Shown here: piece after piece, positions 17,536 through 28,302 of the stretch
Position numbering within the stretch: position 1 is the first letter of the stretch
Layout: every line of letters begins with the position of its first letter
Source of the DNA: Niveispirillum cyanobacteriorum
Lineage (GTDB): Bacteria; Pseudomonadota; Alphaproteobacteria; Azospirillales; Azospirillaceae
Reading direction: 5' to 3'
DNA length: 64,000 bases
Assembly: GCF_002868735.1 (NCBI RefSeq)
Contig: NZ_CP025611.1
Span: 428,501-492,500 of the forward strand
Notes under the pieces: generated by a model
The model's input: only the letters and a program-made list of their open reading frames with translations
Databases searched by the model: none
What the model was told of the DNA's origin: nothing
Translations under genes and position numbers: made by a program

Positions 17536-17802
17536 TCTAAATTTTCCCGCTTTTGAGAACTCGAATTGACGGCGATAGTTAAAAACTGGCCCGAAACCGG
17601 CAATCCCAGCGAGATTTATCTGTGATGGGCCTAAAAGATTGTCCGTATCAACGTCTAACCTTTATCGAGATGGTTGTTATCCTGAACTAATGGTGATGTC
17701 CATATAACGTTCGGAATAGTGTGATTATTAGCAAAGGATAATTATCCCGAAAGGTTGTAGCCAAGCCGGCCGATCCCCACTCGTTCAACGTGCACGCGAT
17801 GC

Positions 17803-17817
17803 GAACCAAAATAGAAC
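17803..17817 (-). promoter_or_regulatory. LexA box 1 (GAAC-N7-GAAC, minus orientation)
   Basis: GAAC at 17803-17806 and 17814-17817 separated by seven bases is the exact reverse complement of the alphaproteobacterial LexA site GTTC-N7-GTTC. It lies 91 bases upstream of lexA, 10 bases from box 2 and on the other strand. It could bind a second LexA dimer. Confidence 0.7.
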
Positions 17818-17818
17818 A

Positions 17819-17848
17819 TTGCCTGGCGTTCCGTTATTGTTCTATAGT
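17819..17848 (+). promoter_or_regulatory. lexA promoter (TTGCCT-N18-TATAGT)
   Basis: TTGCCT at 17819-17824 and TATAGT at 17843-17848 are separated by 18 bases and match sigma-70 hexamers at 4 and 5 of 6 positions. LexA box 2 fills the spacer, the expected geometry for autorepression. Confidence 0.55.
17828..17842 (+). promoter_or_regulatory. LexA box 2 (GTTC-N7-GTTC)
   Basis: GTTC at 17828-17831 and again at 17839-17842 with seven bases between is an exact match to the direct-repeat SOS box known for alphaproteobacterial LexA. It ends 65 bases before the lexA start codon, inside the promoter. Confidence 0.88.
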
Positions 17849-17861
17849 GACGTTGGTCACA
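17846..17861. promoter_or_regulatory. CRP/FNR-like inverted repeat at the lexA start site
   Basis: The segment AGTGACGTTGGTCACA contains GTGA-N6-TCAC, the core of CRP-family half sites. It overlaps the end of the lexA -10 hexamer and the expected transcription start. It is symmetric, but binding is unproven and a chance palindrome is possible. Confidence 0.3.
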
Positions 17862-17907
17862 ATGACGGTGCCGGATGGGCGGACATCGTCGCGGGTGAGG
17901 GGATGTC

Positions 17908-18654
17908 ATGCTGACGCGCAAGCAACAGGAACTGCTGTTCTTCATCAATGAACGCCTGAATGAGGGCGGGGTTTCCCCCTCCTTTGATGAAATGAAGGAC
18001 GCGTTGGGTCTGAAGTCCAAATCCGGCATCCACCGCCTGATCACGGGTCTGGAGGAACGCGGGTTCATCCGCCGTCTGCCGCACCGTGCCCGCGCGCTGG
18101 AGGTGCTGCGCCTGCCGGAAAAGCCGATGCCCAAGGCCAAGGCAGCGCCCACCGCCGCAGTATCCGCACCGGTACCCGCCGCAGCGGAGGTGTCGCCGCG
18201 GTTCAAGCCCAACGTCATCAAGGGCGATTTCCGCAACAGCCTGCCCGGTCGTCAGGCCAGCAACGATGCTGAAGCGGTGGCCCTGCCGCTTTATGGCCGC
18301 ATCGCCGCCGGTCTGCCGATCGAGGCGATGCGCGATAATTCCGTGACCATCGATATCCCGGCCTCCATGTTGGCGGCGGGTGACCATTACGCACTGGAAG
18401 TGGCCGGCGATAGCATGATCGAGGCCGGCATTCTGGATGGCGATACCGTCATCATTCAGCGCTGCGAAACGGCGGAGAATGGGACCATCGTTGTGGCCCT
18501 GGTCGATCAGCAGGAAGTGACGCTGAAGCGCCTGCGCCGCAAGGGCAATTCCATCGCCCTGGAACCCGCCAACCCGAATTATGAAACCCGCGTCTTCGGT
18601 TCCGACCGCGTGAATGTGCAGGGCCGTCTGGTCGGCCTGATCCGTCAGTATTGA
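17908..18654 (+). CDS. lexA: SOS repressor LexA
   Basis: A protein of 248 residues. The N-terminal winged helix ([17 protein letters not shown], then [13 protein letters not shown]) is followed by a long Ala/Pro-rich linker typical of alphaproteobacterial LexA. The self-cleavage bond is Ala134-Gly135 in [11 protein letters not shown]. The catalytic Ser169 is in GDSMIEAGI and Lys207 in VTLKRL. It represses SOS genes until RecA-stimulated autocleavage. Two LexA boxes upstream show autoregulation. GAGGGG lies just upstream of the ATG. Confidence 0.96.
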   Translation: MLTRKQQELLFFINERLNEGGVSPSFDEMKDALGLKSKSGIHRLITGLEERGFIRRLPHRARALEVLRLPEKPMPKAKAAPTAAVSAPVPAAAEVSPRFKPNVIKGDFRNSLPGRQASNDAEAVALPLYGRIAAGLPIEAMRDNSVTIDIPASMLAAGDHYALEVAGDSMIEAGILDGDTVIIQRCETAENGTIVVALVDQQEVTLKRLRRKGNSIALEPANPNYETRVFGSDRVNVQGRLVGLIRQY

Positions 18655-18757
18655 GGGGGCGTTACGCGCCTTAATCCTGTCATGGGCCGGCCCCGGTTTC
18701 GCCGGGTGCCGCGTCCAGATTGGGGGTTGTTGTCCCAGTCTGGAATGGTGCTGCCCG

Positions 18758-18982
18758 ATGCATGTCCTGGCCCTGTCCCCCTGGCGGCTGCTGCCGCTCG
18801 CTCCTTTGCTTGTGCTGCTTTCGGCCTGCGCCAGCCCGTGTCAGCGCATTGATAATGAGCTGCGGCAGCTGAATGCCGATACAATCCGTGATCCAGCCAT
18901 GGCATCCGATGGACGCTATCTGTCCCGGTTCCAGGAACTGGCCGCGCAATCGGTGGAGAAAGGCTGTCTGGGCGGACGGTAA
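18758..18982 (+). CDS. Small putative lipoprotein
   Basis: A protein of 74 residues. The N-terminus is hydrophobic (RLLPLAPLLVLLSAC) and ends in a lipobox LSAC at about residues 21-24, giving a mature lipoprotein of about 50 residues. The mature part holds three further Cys or polar stretches (SPCQRIDNELRQLN; EKGCLGG). No family is recognised. The Shine-Dalgarno sequence is weak. It follows lexA after about 100 bases on the same strand. Confidence 0.55.
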   Translation: MHVLALSPWRLLPLAPLLVLLSACASPCQRIDNELRQLNADTIRDPAMASDGRYLSRFQELAAQSVEKGCLGGR

Positions 18983-19053
18983 GCCGAAGGGGGGCATCAG
19001 CCCCCGATTGACCGGGCCTGTGGGGCGGTCAGGCGCTGATTAAAGCGCCACCC

Positions 19054-19176
19054 TTCGTCATCCCGGCGAAAGCCGGGGCCCAGGGGCAAAGTGCCCGACC
19101 TGTCAGCAGTGTCGGTTGACACGTGTGAAACGTTGATCCTGTGGCTCTGGGTCCCGGCTCGCGCCGGGATGACGAA
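19054..19176. repeat. Pair of inverted REP-like hairpins (REPIN/BIME-type element)
   Basis: The segment at 19054-19084 (TTCGTCATCCCGGCGAAAGC then CGGGGCCCAGG) contains the hairpin CCCGGC-gaaa-GCCGGG. The segment at 19145-19176 is an inverted copy, with CCCGGC-tcgc-GCCGGG and then GATGACGAA. About 60 bases lie between them. The TCATCCCGGCGAAAGCCGGG motif is a widespread dispersed repeat in proteobacteria. Two inverted copies form a larger mobile-like unit. Confidence 0.75.
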
Positions 19177-19226
19177 CGTGGATGATTCTACCTGACCCAG
19201 AAAGACATCAGGGCCTCGCAACCCGG

Positions 19227-19523
19227 TCATTCCGTCGGGCGCTGATCGAAACCGGTCAGGCCGGGATCGGCGGTTTCGGCGACCTTCACATTGATGACGA
19301 TGGCGTTGGGCGGGCCTTTCCAACAGGCGTCCAGCATGGCATCAACATCGGCGCTGTGACCGGCGAACAGGGCTTCCACGCTGCCATCGGCGCGGTTGCG
19401 GACCCAGCCATCCAGGTGCCGGGCGCGGGCCTGTTCCACGGTCCAGCCGCGGTACCAGACACCCTGGACGCGGCCCGTCACAATGACGCTGACGGCGCGC
19501 CTGTCTTCCATGGGATTTGTCAT
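19227..19523 (-). CDS. Acylphosphatase
   Basis: A protein of 98 residues. The active-site signature VIVTGRVQGVWYRGWTVEQAR contains the phosphate-binding loop with the catalytic Arg, and HLDGWVRNRADGSVEALFAG matches the second conserved block, with its catalytic Asn. It hydrolyses acyl phosphates in the cytoplasm. I used the Met at 19523; a Met four residues later is possible. The gene is monocistronic, flanked by the repeat element downstream and a divergent GNAT gene. Confidence 0.9.
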   Translation of the reverse strand: MTNPMEDRRAVSVIVTGRVQGVWYRGWTVEQARARHLDGWVRNRADGSVEALFAGHSADVDAMLDACWKGPPNAIVINVKVAETADPGLTGFDQRPTE

Positions 19524-19727
19524 GAATGTCTCGCTCTCTTTGGACCTATCCAGCCCAAGCGGGTGGCACTTGTCAATCACCCTCGCCAAGTCCGCGTTTC
19601 TGGGGCAGCATGGATCGGCCCGTTTTTCGAGTGACTGCAAATGGCGGCGACGCCTTGGGAGATTGCAACACCTGCGCGTGCCGACAGTCCGTGCGGCTGA
19701 GAGCAGGATGACCTATCCGGAGGGGGC

Positions 19728-20285
19728 ATGACCGCCAGCCTGATCCGTCCCGCGACCGTATCCGATGCGCCCGGCATCGCGCATGTGCATGTCGAGAGCT
19801 GGCGCTCCACCTATCCCGGCATGCTACCCGACCGTTATCTGGTGGGCCTGTCCACGGCCACCCATGAAAAGCGTTGGCGCGGGCTGCTGACCGGTGCGCC
19901 GCCACGGGGCCGGCGCACTTTTGTCGCATCCAGCGCGGGCCGGATCGTCGGCTTTTCCTCCTGCGGGCCGCAGCGGACGGGCCTGCCGGGCTTCGGCGGG
20001 GAGTTCTATGCGCTCTACCTGATCGATCAGGCCCAGGGCATGGGGATGGGCCGCCGCCTGCTGGCCGCCATGGCGCAGCATTTCCTGGCCGCCGGCACCC
20101 AGGCCGCCATGGTCTGGGTCCTGCGTGAGAATCCGTCCCGATACTTCTATGAACGGCTGGGCGGGCAAATGCTGGCCGAACAGCCGATAAGCTTTGCCGG
20201 TGCCCATCTGATGGAAGTGGCCTATGGCTGGACCGATCTGGTCCCGCTGGCCCGTCTGGCCGCCGATCCGCCGGTGGAAGGGTAG
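19728..20285 (+). CDS. GNAT family N-acetyltransferase
   Basis: A protein of 185 residues. The N-terminus (IRPATVSDAPGIAHVHVESWRSTYPGMLP) and the acetyl-CoA loop (LYLIDQAQGMGMGRRLLAAMAQ, about residues 95-117) are typical of GNAT enzymes. VWVLRENPSRYFYERLGGQ matches the C-terminal strand and helix. Substrate unknown. GGAGG precedes the ATG. Confidence 0.88.
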   Translation: MTASLIRPATVSDAPGIAHVHVESWRSTYPGMLPDRYLVGLSTATHEKRWRGLLTGAPPRGRRTFVASSAGRIVGFSSCGPQRTGLPGFGGEFYALYLIDQAQGMGMGRRLLAAMAQHFLAAGTQAAMVWVLRENPSRYFYERLGGQMLAEQPISFAGAHLMEVAYGWTDLVPLARLAADPPVEG

Positions 20286-20294
20286 GGTAACCCC

Positions 20295-21587
20295 TTACGC
20301 ATCCGGCGTCGGGGTGACCAGGACCTTGTCGATGCGGCGCCCATCCATGTCGACCACTTCGAAACGATAGCCGTCATGGTCGGCATATTCGCCGGCGGTG
20401 GGGATGCGGCCCAGCTTGAACAGCAAGAAACCGGCCAGCGTGTGATAGCCGCTATCCTCGTCCCGCAGGCTTTTCAGCCCCAGATGCGCCTCCACCTCTT
20501 CCACGGCCATCATGCCGTCGATCAGCAGGGACCCGTCCTCGCGCCGGACAATGTCGCTGTCTTCGCCGCCATCGTCGGGCAGTTCGCCGGCAATGCCTTC
20601 CAGCACATCGGTCAGGGTCGCGATGCCCTCCACCGTGCCATATTCGTCCACCACGATGGCCATGTGCTCGCCCGACTGTTTGAACAGGTCCAGCAGGCGC
20701 ATCACCTCCGTGCCGTCATGCACGATCAGGGCATCGCGGACCACCGCGCGCAGGTCGAACTTGCCACCCTGCAACAGGCTGTGCAGCAGGTCCTTGGTAT
20801 GGACCACACCCATGACATCGTCGAGATCGCCGCGGCAGACGGGGAAGCGGCTATGCCCGGCCTCCCGGATCTCGCGCTTGATATTCTCCGGCTCGTCATC
20901 AATGTCCAGCCACATGACCTCCGGACGCGGGGTCATGAGGGAGCGGACGGTGCGGTCGGCCAGACGCATGACGCCTTCGATCATGCGTTTTTCGCCGGGA
21001 TCGAACACGCCGCTGGCGGTTCCCTCGGCGATCAGGCTTTTTACTTCTTCTTCCGTCACCGTCTGCTCGGCCTTTTCCGGCACGCGCAGCAGCTTCAGCA
21101 TCGCTTCCGTGCTGGCACCCAGTAGCCAGACGAACGGCGCGGTGGCGCGGGACAGTGACCGCATGATGGGGGCGGCGAAGCAGGCAATGGCCTCCGCCTT
21201 GTTCAGCGCGATGCGCTTTGGCACCAGTTCGCCCGCGATCAGCGACAGGTAGGTGATGACCATGACGACGATGGCGATGGCCAGCGTCTCACCATATCCA
21301 GCGAAGGCCGGGATGGCCTCCAGCACGGGCGACAGGCGTTCGGCCAGGGTGGCACCACCCACGGCACCATTGATGACGCCGATCAGCGTAATGCCGATCT
21401 GCACCGTGGACAGGAAGCGCGAGGGGTCTTCCTGCAAAAGCAGCGCTGCGGCGGCACCCCGGCGCCCTTCCTCCGCCATCTGCTGGAGCCGGATTTTCCG
21501 GGCCGAAACAACGGCCAGTTCCGACATGGCGAAGAACCCGTTCAACAGGATCAGGAACAGGACCGCGGCGAGTTCGAGCGAAACCAT
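20295..21587 (-). CDS. CNNM/CorC (HlyC) family membrane protein
   Basis: A protein of 430 residues beginning at the Met at 21587 (MVSLELAAVLFLILLNGFFAMSELAVVSARK). The DUF21/CNNM transmembrane domain spans about residues 1-190, a tandem CBS pair follows (LMTPRPEVMWLDID; VHDGTEVMRLLDLFKQSGEHMAIVVDEYGTVEGI), and a CorC_HlyC domain ends the protein (LIDGMMAVEEVEAHLGL). Family members are linked to Mg2+/Co2+ export or heavy-metal tolerance; the old hemolysin label is not informative. The gene is convergent with the GNAT gene. Confidence 0.9.
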   Translation of the reverse strand: MVSLELAAVLFLILLNGFFAMSELAVVSARKIRLQQMAEEGRRGAAAALLLQEDPSRFLSTVQIGITLIGVINGAVGGATLAERLSPVLEAIPAFAGYGETLAIAIVVMVITYLSLIAGELVPKRIALNKAEAIACFAAPIMRSLSRATAPFVWLLGASTEAMLKLLRVPEKAEQTVTEEEVKSLIAEGTASGVFDPGEKRMIEGVMRLADRTVRSLMTPRPEVMWLDIDDEPENIKREIREAGHSRFPVCRGDLDDVMGVVHTKDLLHSLLQGGKFDLRAVVRDALIVHDGTEVMRLLDLFKQSGEHMAIVVDEYGTVEGIATLTDVLEGIAGELPDDGGEDSDIVRREDGSLLIDGMMAVEEVEAHLGLKSLRDEDSGYHTLAGFLLFKLGRIPTAGEYADHDGYRFEVVDMDGRRIDKVLVTPTPDA

Positions 21588-21817
21588 CTTCTCTGTTATG
21601 TGACGTGGGCCCAGTGCGGCCCGCGCCACATCCTATCGCATTGCACGCGAAATGCGAGTGGTCATCATTGCCTGTCGTCGTTTCGTAACGAAAGTTCGGA
21701 CCGTGACCGCTATCACTTGCCGCCGGGCGGTCCTCCATTAGATCAAGGTCCATGAACTGGTGCGCCGCCGCAATGGCCGTGACGCGCCGCAACCTTCCCC
21801 AAAGGGGCCTATTGATC

Positions 21818-22915
21818 ATGAGCAAACCCGATCTTCTGTCGCCTTTCATGCTGGGCGATGTCGAGCTTCCCAACCGCGTCATCATGGCGCCCATGACCCG
21901 GTCGCGCGCCGGTAAGGGCGATGTCGCCACCGCCGCCACGGCGAAGTATTACGTACAGCGTGCCAGCGCCGGCCTGCTGATCACCGAAGGGACCCAGGTC
22001 AGCCAGCAGGGTCAGGGCTATGCCTTCACGCCCGGCATCTACAGCCCCGAACAGGTGGCCGGATGGCGCGGCGTGACCGACGCGGTCCACGCCGCTGGCG
22101 GGCGCATCGCGGCCCAGCTCTGGCATGTGGGCCGCCTGTCACACCGGGTGCTGCAGCCGGGCGGGGCGCTGCCCGTGGCCCCCTCGGCCCTGAAGCCGGA
22201 TGGGCAGGCCTTCACCCCGCAGGGCATGCTGGATTACGAGACGCCGCGCGCCCTGGAAACGGATGAAATCGCTGGCATCGTGGCTGATTTCGCCAAGGCG
22301 GCGGAAAATGCCAAGTCAGCAGGCTTTGACGCCGTCGAGCTTCATGGCGCCAATGGCTATCTGATCGATCAGTTCATCCGCAGTGGCACCAACCTGCGCA
22401 CCGATCGCTATGGTGGGTCCGTGGAAAACCGCAACCGCTTCATGCTGGAAGTGGTGGCGGCGGTCACCGATGTGCTGGGCAGCGGTCGTGTGGGCATCCG
22501 GTTCAGTCCGAACGGTGCCTATCACAACATGTCGGACAGCGATCCGGCGGCCACCTTTGGCTATGCGGCCGAACAGTTGAACCGTTTCAATCTGGCCTTC
22601 CTGCATGTCATCGAACCGCTGGTCGATGACCATAATATGAGCCCGCCGCCGGGTGCCAAGCGTGTCGCCGGCCTGCTGCGTCAGACCTTCAAGGGGCCGT
22701 TCATTCTGAATGGCGGCATCACGCGGGAGGTTGGTGACCGGCTGATTGCTGACGGGGCGGCGGATGCCATCGCCTTCGGCGTGCCCTACATCGCCAACCC
22801 CGATCTGGTGGAACGGTTCCGCCGTAACGCCCCGCTGGCGACGGCCGACCGCGCCACCTTCTATGGTGGGGATGAACGCGGTTACCTGGATTACCCGGCG
22901 CTGAACGCGGCGTAA
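21818..22915 (+). CDS. Old yellow enzyme family alkene reductase
   Basis: An FMN-binding TIM barrel of 365 residues. Motifs are LPNRVIMAPMTRSRA near the N-terminus, QLWHVGRLSH, FDAVELHGANGYLIDQFIRSGTN and DRYGGSVENRNRFMLEVV. HGAN supplies the His/Asn pair that binds the substrate carbonyl. Such enzymes (NemA/xenobiotic reductase-like) use NADPH to reduce activated alkenes, nitro-esters or maleimides. I start at the ATG at 21818, as an upstream in-frame ATG gives an unlikely 22-residue tail. It is monocistronic and ends at a shared terminator. Confidence 0.92.
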   Translation: MSKPDLLSPFMLGDVELPNRVIMAPMTRSRAGKGDVATAATAKYYVQRASAGLLITEGTQVSQQGQGYAFTPGIYSPEQVAGWRGVTDAVHAAGGRIAAQLWHVGRLSHRVLQPGGALPVAPSALKPDGQAFTPQGMLDYETPRALETDEIAGIVADFAKAAENAKSAGFDAVELHGANGYLIDQFIRSGTNLRTDRYGGSVENRNRFMLEVVAAVTDVLGSGRVGIRFSPNGAYHNMSDSDPAATFGYAAEQLNRFNLAFLHVIEPLVDDHNMSPPPGAKRVAGLLRQTFKGPFILNGGITREVGDRLIADGAADAIAFGVPYIANPDLVERFRRNAPLATADRATFYGGDERGYLDYPALNAA

Positions 22916-22920
22916 GATCG

Positions 22921-22950
22921 AAAAGGGGGCGGTTATCCGCCCCCTTTTTA
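22921..22950. terminator. Bidirectional rho-independent terminator
   Basis: AAAAGGGGGCGG (22921-22932) pairs with CCGCCCCCTTTTT across a TTAT loop. It serves the alkene reductase on the plus strand and the PBP gene ending at 22948 on the minus strand. Confidence 0.88.
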
Positions 22951-25053
22951 TTGCTTGCCCGTCAACCGGCGCAGCAGATTGCCAATGGGATCGCCACCTT
23001 CGTCCGACGCCGGTGGTTCGGGCGGCGGGGTGCCTTCAGCGGTCTGCACCACAGTGCCGTCGGCGGGCACTTCGCTGGCCACCGGCATATCGGGGGCAGG
23101 CGGCAGCTCATTCGCAGGAACAGGGCTGCCGTTCAGGCCTGGCAGGTCGCGCGGCGGCAGCCCCTGATGCGCCTCCATCATGATGCCATGCCACAGCTTG
23201 GCCGGCAGGCCGCCGCCCGTCACCTTCTTCATGGGCGTGCCATCATCATTGCCCAGCCAGACACCGCCCACCAGATCGGCGGTATAGCCCATGAACCACG
23301 CATCCTTGTAATCCTGGGTCGTGCCGGTCTTGCCCACCGTGGGGCGGTCCAGATTGGCGGCCTTGCCGGTGCCACGGGTGACAGGGCCCAGCAGCAGGCG
23401 GTTCATCGCCTCCACATCCGGGGCGGCGACGGCATAACCCGCCGACGATCCCTGACGCTGATACAGGATACCCCCGGCAACATCCCGGATTTCCAGGATG
23501 CCATAGGGGATCACCGCCTCCCCGCCATTGGCCAGCGTGGCATAGGCCCCGGTCAGGTCCAGTAACGTCACTTCCGAGGTACCAAGCGCCAGCGACAGGT
23601 CGCGGCGCATGGGCGTGGTCAGGCCCAGACGCTTGGCCGTCTGCCGCACATTGTCGATGCCAACGGCCTCTGCCAGCCGGATGGTGGCGGTGTTCAGCGA
23701 ATTGGCCAGCGCATCATGCAAACTGACATCGCCCCGGAACTTGCCGTCATAATTGCCGGGGTTCCATTTGCCCTTGCGGTAAGGCGCGTCCAGGATGGTG
23801 CTGTATTCGTTCCAGCCTTCTTCCAGCGCCGTCAGATAGACGACGGGTTTGAAGGCGGAACCGGGCTGGCGCAGGGCCTGCGTGGCGCGGTTGAATTCGC
23901 TGCTGGAATAATCCTTGCCACCGATCATGGCCCGGATCGCCCCTTCCGGCGTCATCACCAGGGCGGCGGCCTGGCTGACCTTGGCGTCGGCCCCCGGCCC
24001 GCGCAGCATGTCCGTCACCTTCTGTTCGGCGGCGCGCTGCAGGCCGGGATCGAAGGTGGTATAGACGATCAGGTCGCCATGATCGGCCCCGACAAAGGCA
24101 GGCAACTGATCGGCCACCCACCCGGCGAAGTAGCGGCCATCACCATCCTCGCTCTCCTTGCGGGGCGGCGGCGGTGGGGCGGCCATGGCGGCATCAAACT
24201 GCGCCTGGTTGATATAGCCCTCATCCAGCATGGCGCGCAGCACCACGCCCATGCGCTGCGTCGCGCGGTTCAGGCTGGCCGTGGGGGCATAGCGTGACGG
24301 TGCCTTCAACAGGCCAACAATGATGGCCGACTCGCGCAGGGTGAGATTACGCGCCGATTTGTTGAAATAGGTGCGGGCGGCAGCATCCACGCCAAAGGTG
24401 CCGGCCCCCAGATAGACGCGGTTCAGATAGGCAGTGAGGATCTGTTCCTTGCTGTAGGTCGCCTCCAGTTGTACCGCCAGCAGGGCTTCCTGCGCCTTGC
24501 GCTTGAAGTTCTGGTCAGGTGTCAGGAACAGGTTCTTCGCCAACTGCTGGGTCAGGGTGGAGCCACCCTGCACCGTCCGCCCGGCGCGGTAGTTGGAGTA
24601 GGCGGCACGCAAGATGCCGACCGGATCGACACCGAAATGACTGAAGAACCGCCGGTCTTCCGTGGCGATCAGGGCCTGCACGAAATGCGGCGGCAACTGG
24701 CTGACATCCAGCGTTTCACCGCGCAGGTCGCCCAGGCGCTGGAACTCCGTCCCGTCCAAGGCAACCAGGGTGATGGCGGGTCGGCGCGATGCCTCTGCCA
24801 CCTCGGAAATAGCGGGCATGTCATGGGCGACATAGGCGACAGTGCCCGCCGCGACGATGACGCCCCAGATGCCGGTGACGATTAGGCCCGACAGGATGCG
24901 CTTGCCCCAGCTTTTACGGGGGCCGGCCTTGCGGGGTGGCTTGTCGCCGCCACCGCCATTGCCCCCGCCCGGCGGGGTGGGGCCGGACGGGCCGCGCTTC
25001 GCCGGGGCAGCGGCGGCAGGGCGGAAACGGTTGGGCGCGTTCAGGCTGCTCAA
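22948..25053 (-). CDS. Class A penicillin-binding protein (PBP1A type)
   Basis: A protein of 701 residues. After a 50-residue basic and Gly/Pro-rich cytoplasmic tail there is one transmembrane helix (about residues 52-75). The glycosyltransferase domain has ATEDRRFFSHFGVD and GGSTLTQQLAKNLFL. The transpeptidase domain has the SxxK serine in RQPGSAFKPVVY, SLN in NSLNTATIRL and KTGTT in VGKTGTTQDYKDAW. It polymerises and cross-links peptidoglycan in the periplasm. The Pro-rich C-terminal tail (about 60 residues) is probably disordered. Confidence 0.93.
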   Translation of the reverse strand: MSSLNAPNRFRPAAAAPAKRGPSGPTPPGGGNGGGGDKPPRKAGPRKSWGKRILSGLIVTGIWGVIVAAGTVAYVAHDMPAISEVAEASRRPAITLVALDGTEFQRLGDLRGETLDVSQLPPHFVQALIATEDRRFFSHFGVDPVGILRAAYSNYRAGRTVQGGSTLTQQLAKNLFLTPDQNFKRKAQEALLAVQLEATYSKEQILTAYLNRVYLGAGTFGVDAAARTYFNKSARNLTLRESAIIVGLLKAPSRYAPTASLNRATQRMGVVLRAMLDEGYINQAQFDAAMAAPPPPPRKESEDGDGRYFAGWVADQLPAFVGADHGDLIVYTTFDPGLQRAAEQKVTDMLRGPGADAKVSQAAALVMTPEGAIRAMIGGKDYSSSEFNRATQALRQPGSAFKPVVYLTALEEGWNEYSTILDAPYRKGKWNPGNYDGKFRGDVSLHDALANSLNTATIRLAEAVGIDNVRQTAKRLGLTTPMRRDLSLALGTSEVTLLDLTGAYATLANGGEAVIPYGILEIRDVAGGILYQRQGSSAGYAVAAPDVEAMNRLLLGPVTRGTGKAANLDRPTVGKTGTTQDYKDAWFMGYTADLVGGVWLGNDDGTPMKKVTGGGLPAKLWHGIMMEAHQGLPPRDLPGLNGSPVPANELPPAPDMPVASEVPADGTVVQTAEGTPPPEPPASDEGGDPIGNLLRRLTGKQ

Positions 25054-25179
25054 GGCATCAGGTCCGGCAAGGGGCTTTATCGGGATTGGTGGCCAGGATA
25101 GGGCCGGGCCGCCAACCCCACAAGCTGATGCACCCCCATTGCGGCGATTTCAGGGATGATGCGGCGGCATGTGTGGGGC

Positions 25180-27405
<2,226 letters not shown>

Positions 27406-27705
27406 TCAGCAGGGCAGAAGGTTTGCCGGTTCCACATCGCGCAACCCCCCGGAGGGAAGGCTGGCGGTCTGGTAATAGGAGACGGCGAAAAGGTCGAGTT
27501 CCAGTGACAGGCTGCGCCGGCCACACCGGCGGGCGACATTGGCAATCAGCGTTTCCAGGCTGACGCCTTCCTGAAGGCTGATATCCTCCAGCGCGTTCCA
27601 GCATTCCTCGCTGACACACACACTGATCCGACGGCCATCGACGGTGATTTCCCGTCGCCGCTGTTCGTAAGAGGTCTGCCCCAGAATGCGCAGAAGATTC
27701 TGCAC
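27406..27705 (-). CDS. Ribbon-helix-helix domain protein (RHH_4 type)
   Basis: A protein of 99 residues. The core (REITVDGRRISVCVSEECWNALEDISLQEGVSLETLIANVARR) matches the RHH_4 family, small proteins with a strand followed by two helices, common in alphaproteobacteria and presumed DNA-binding. The C-terminal 25 residues are not conserved to the eye. It lies between ligA and rnhA on the same strand with gaps on each side. An imperfect palindrome around 27723-27737 (GTTGGTTAACTCAAC) just upstream could be its operator; this is a guess. Confidence 0.7.
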   Translation of the reverse strand: MQNLLRILGQTSYEQRRREITVDGRRISVCVSEECWNALEDISLQEGVSLETLIANVARRCGRRSLSLELDLFAVSYYQTASLPSGGLRDVEPANLLPC

Positions 27706-27837
27706 GGGTCGCCCTGGCTCAGTTGGTTAACTCAACACACATTTATATATGGACGAGGGGCGGAATGCAAAAGCCCATCCGACGATTCCGTATACATTCT
27801 GTAGGGTTGAGCCACGCGCTAAGCGCAGAGGTTGCGG

Positions 27838-28302
27838 TCAGCCGCCGTCGCGCGCCTCACGCAGGCCATCGCGTGCCAGCTGGTCGGCGCGTTCATTCTC
27901 CACATGGCCGGCATGGCCCTTGACCCAGTGGAACTCCACCTTGTGTCGGGCGACCAGATCGTCCAGGCGACGCCACAGGTCCTCGTTCTTTACCGGATCC
28001 TTGGACGCGGTTTTCCAGCCGTTTTTCTTCCAGCCATGGATCCAGGTGGTGATCCCGTTCTTCACATATTGGCTGTCGGTATGCAGGCGGATGGGAACGG
28101 AACGCTTCAGCGCCTCCAACGCGCTGATGGCGGCCATCAACTCCATACGGTTATTGGTGGTGTCGGGCTCCCCGCCCTTCATTTCCTTCTCGGTCCCGTT
28201 CCAGCGCAGCAATACGCCCCAGCCGCCAGGGCCGGGATTGCCGGAACAGGCACCGTCGGTGAAGGCATCGACCACGTTTTCTGCGGCGGTTGCCTCGTTC
28301 AC
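27838..28302 (-). CDS. rnhA: Ribonuclease HI
   Basis: A protein of 154 residues. The catalytic carboxylates are in [14 protein letters not shown] (Asp), [10 protein letters not shown] (Glu), LHTDSQYV (Asp) and NERADQLA (Asp), with the flexible-loop His in WVKGHAGH. It removes RNA from RNA-DNA hybrids. Its start overlaps the thrB stop by four bases, a thrB-rnhA pairing seen in other alphaproteobacteria. Confidence 0.95.
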   Translation of the reverse strand: MNEATAAENVVDAFTDGACSGNPGPGGWGVLLRWNGTEKEMKGGEPDTTNNRMELMAAISALEALKRSVPIRLHTDSQYVKNGITTWIHGWKKNGWKTASKDPVKNEDLWRRLDDLVARHKVEFHWVKGHAGHVENERADQLARDGLREARDGG

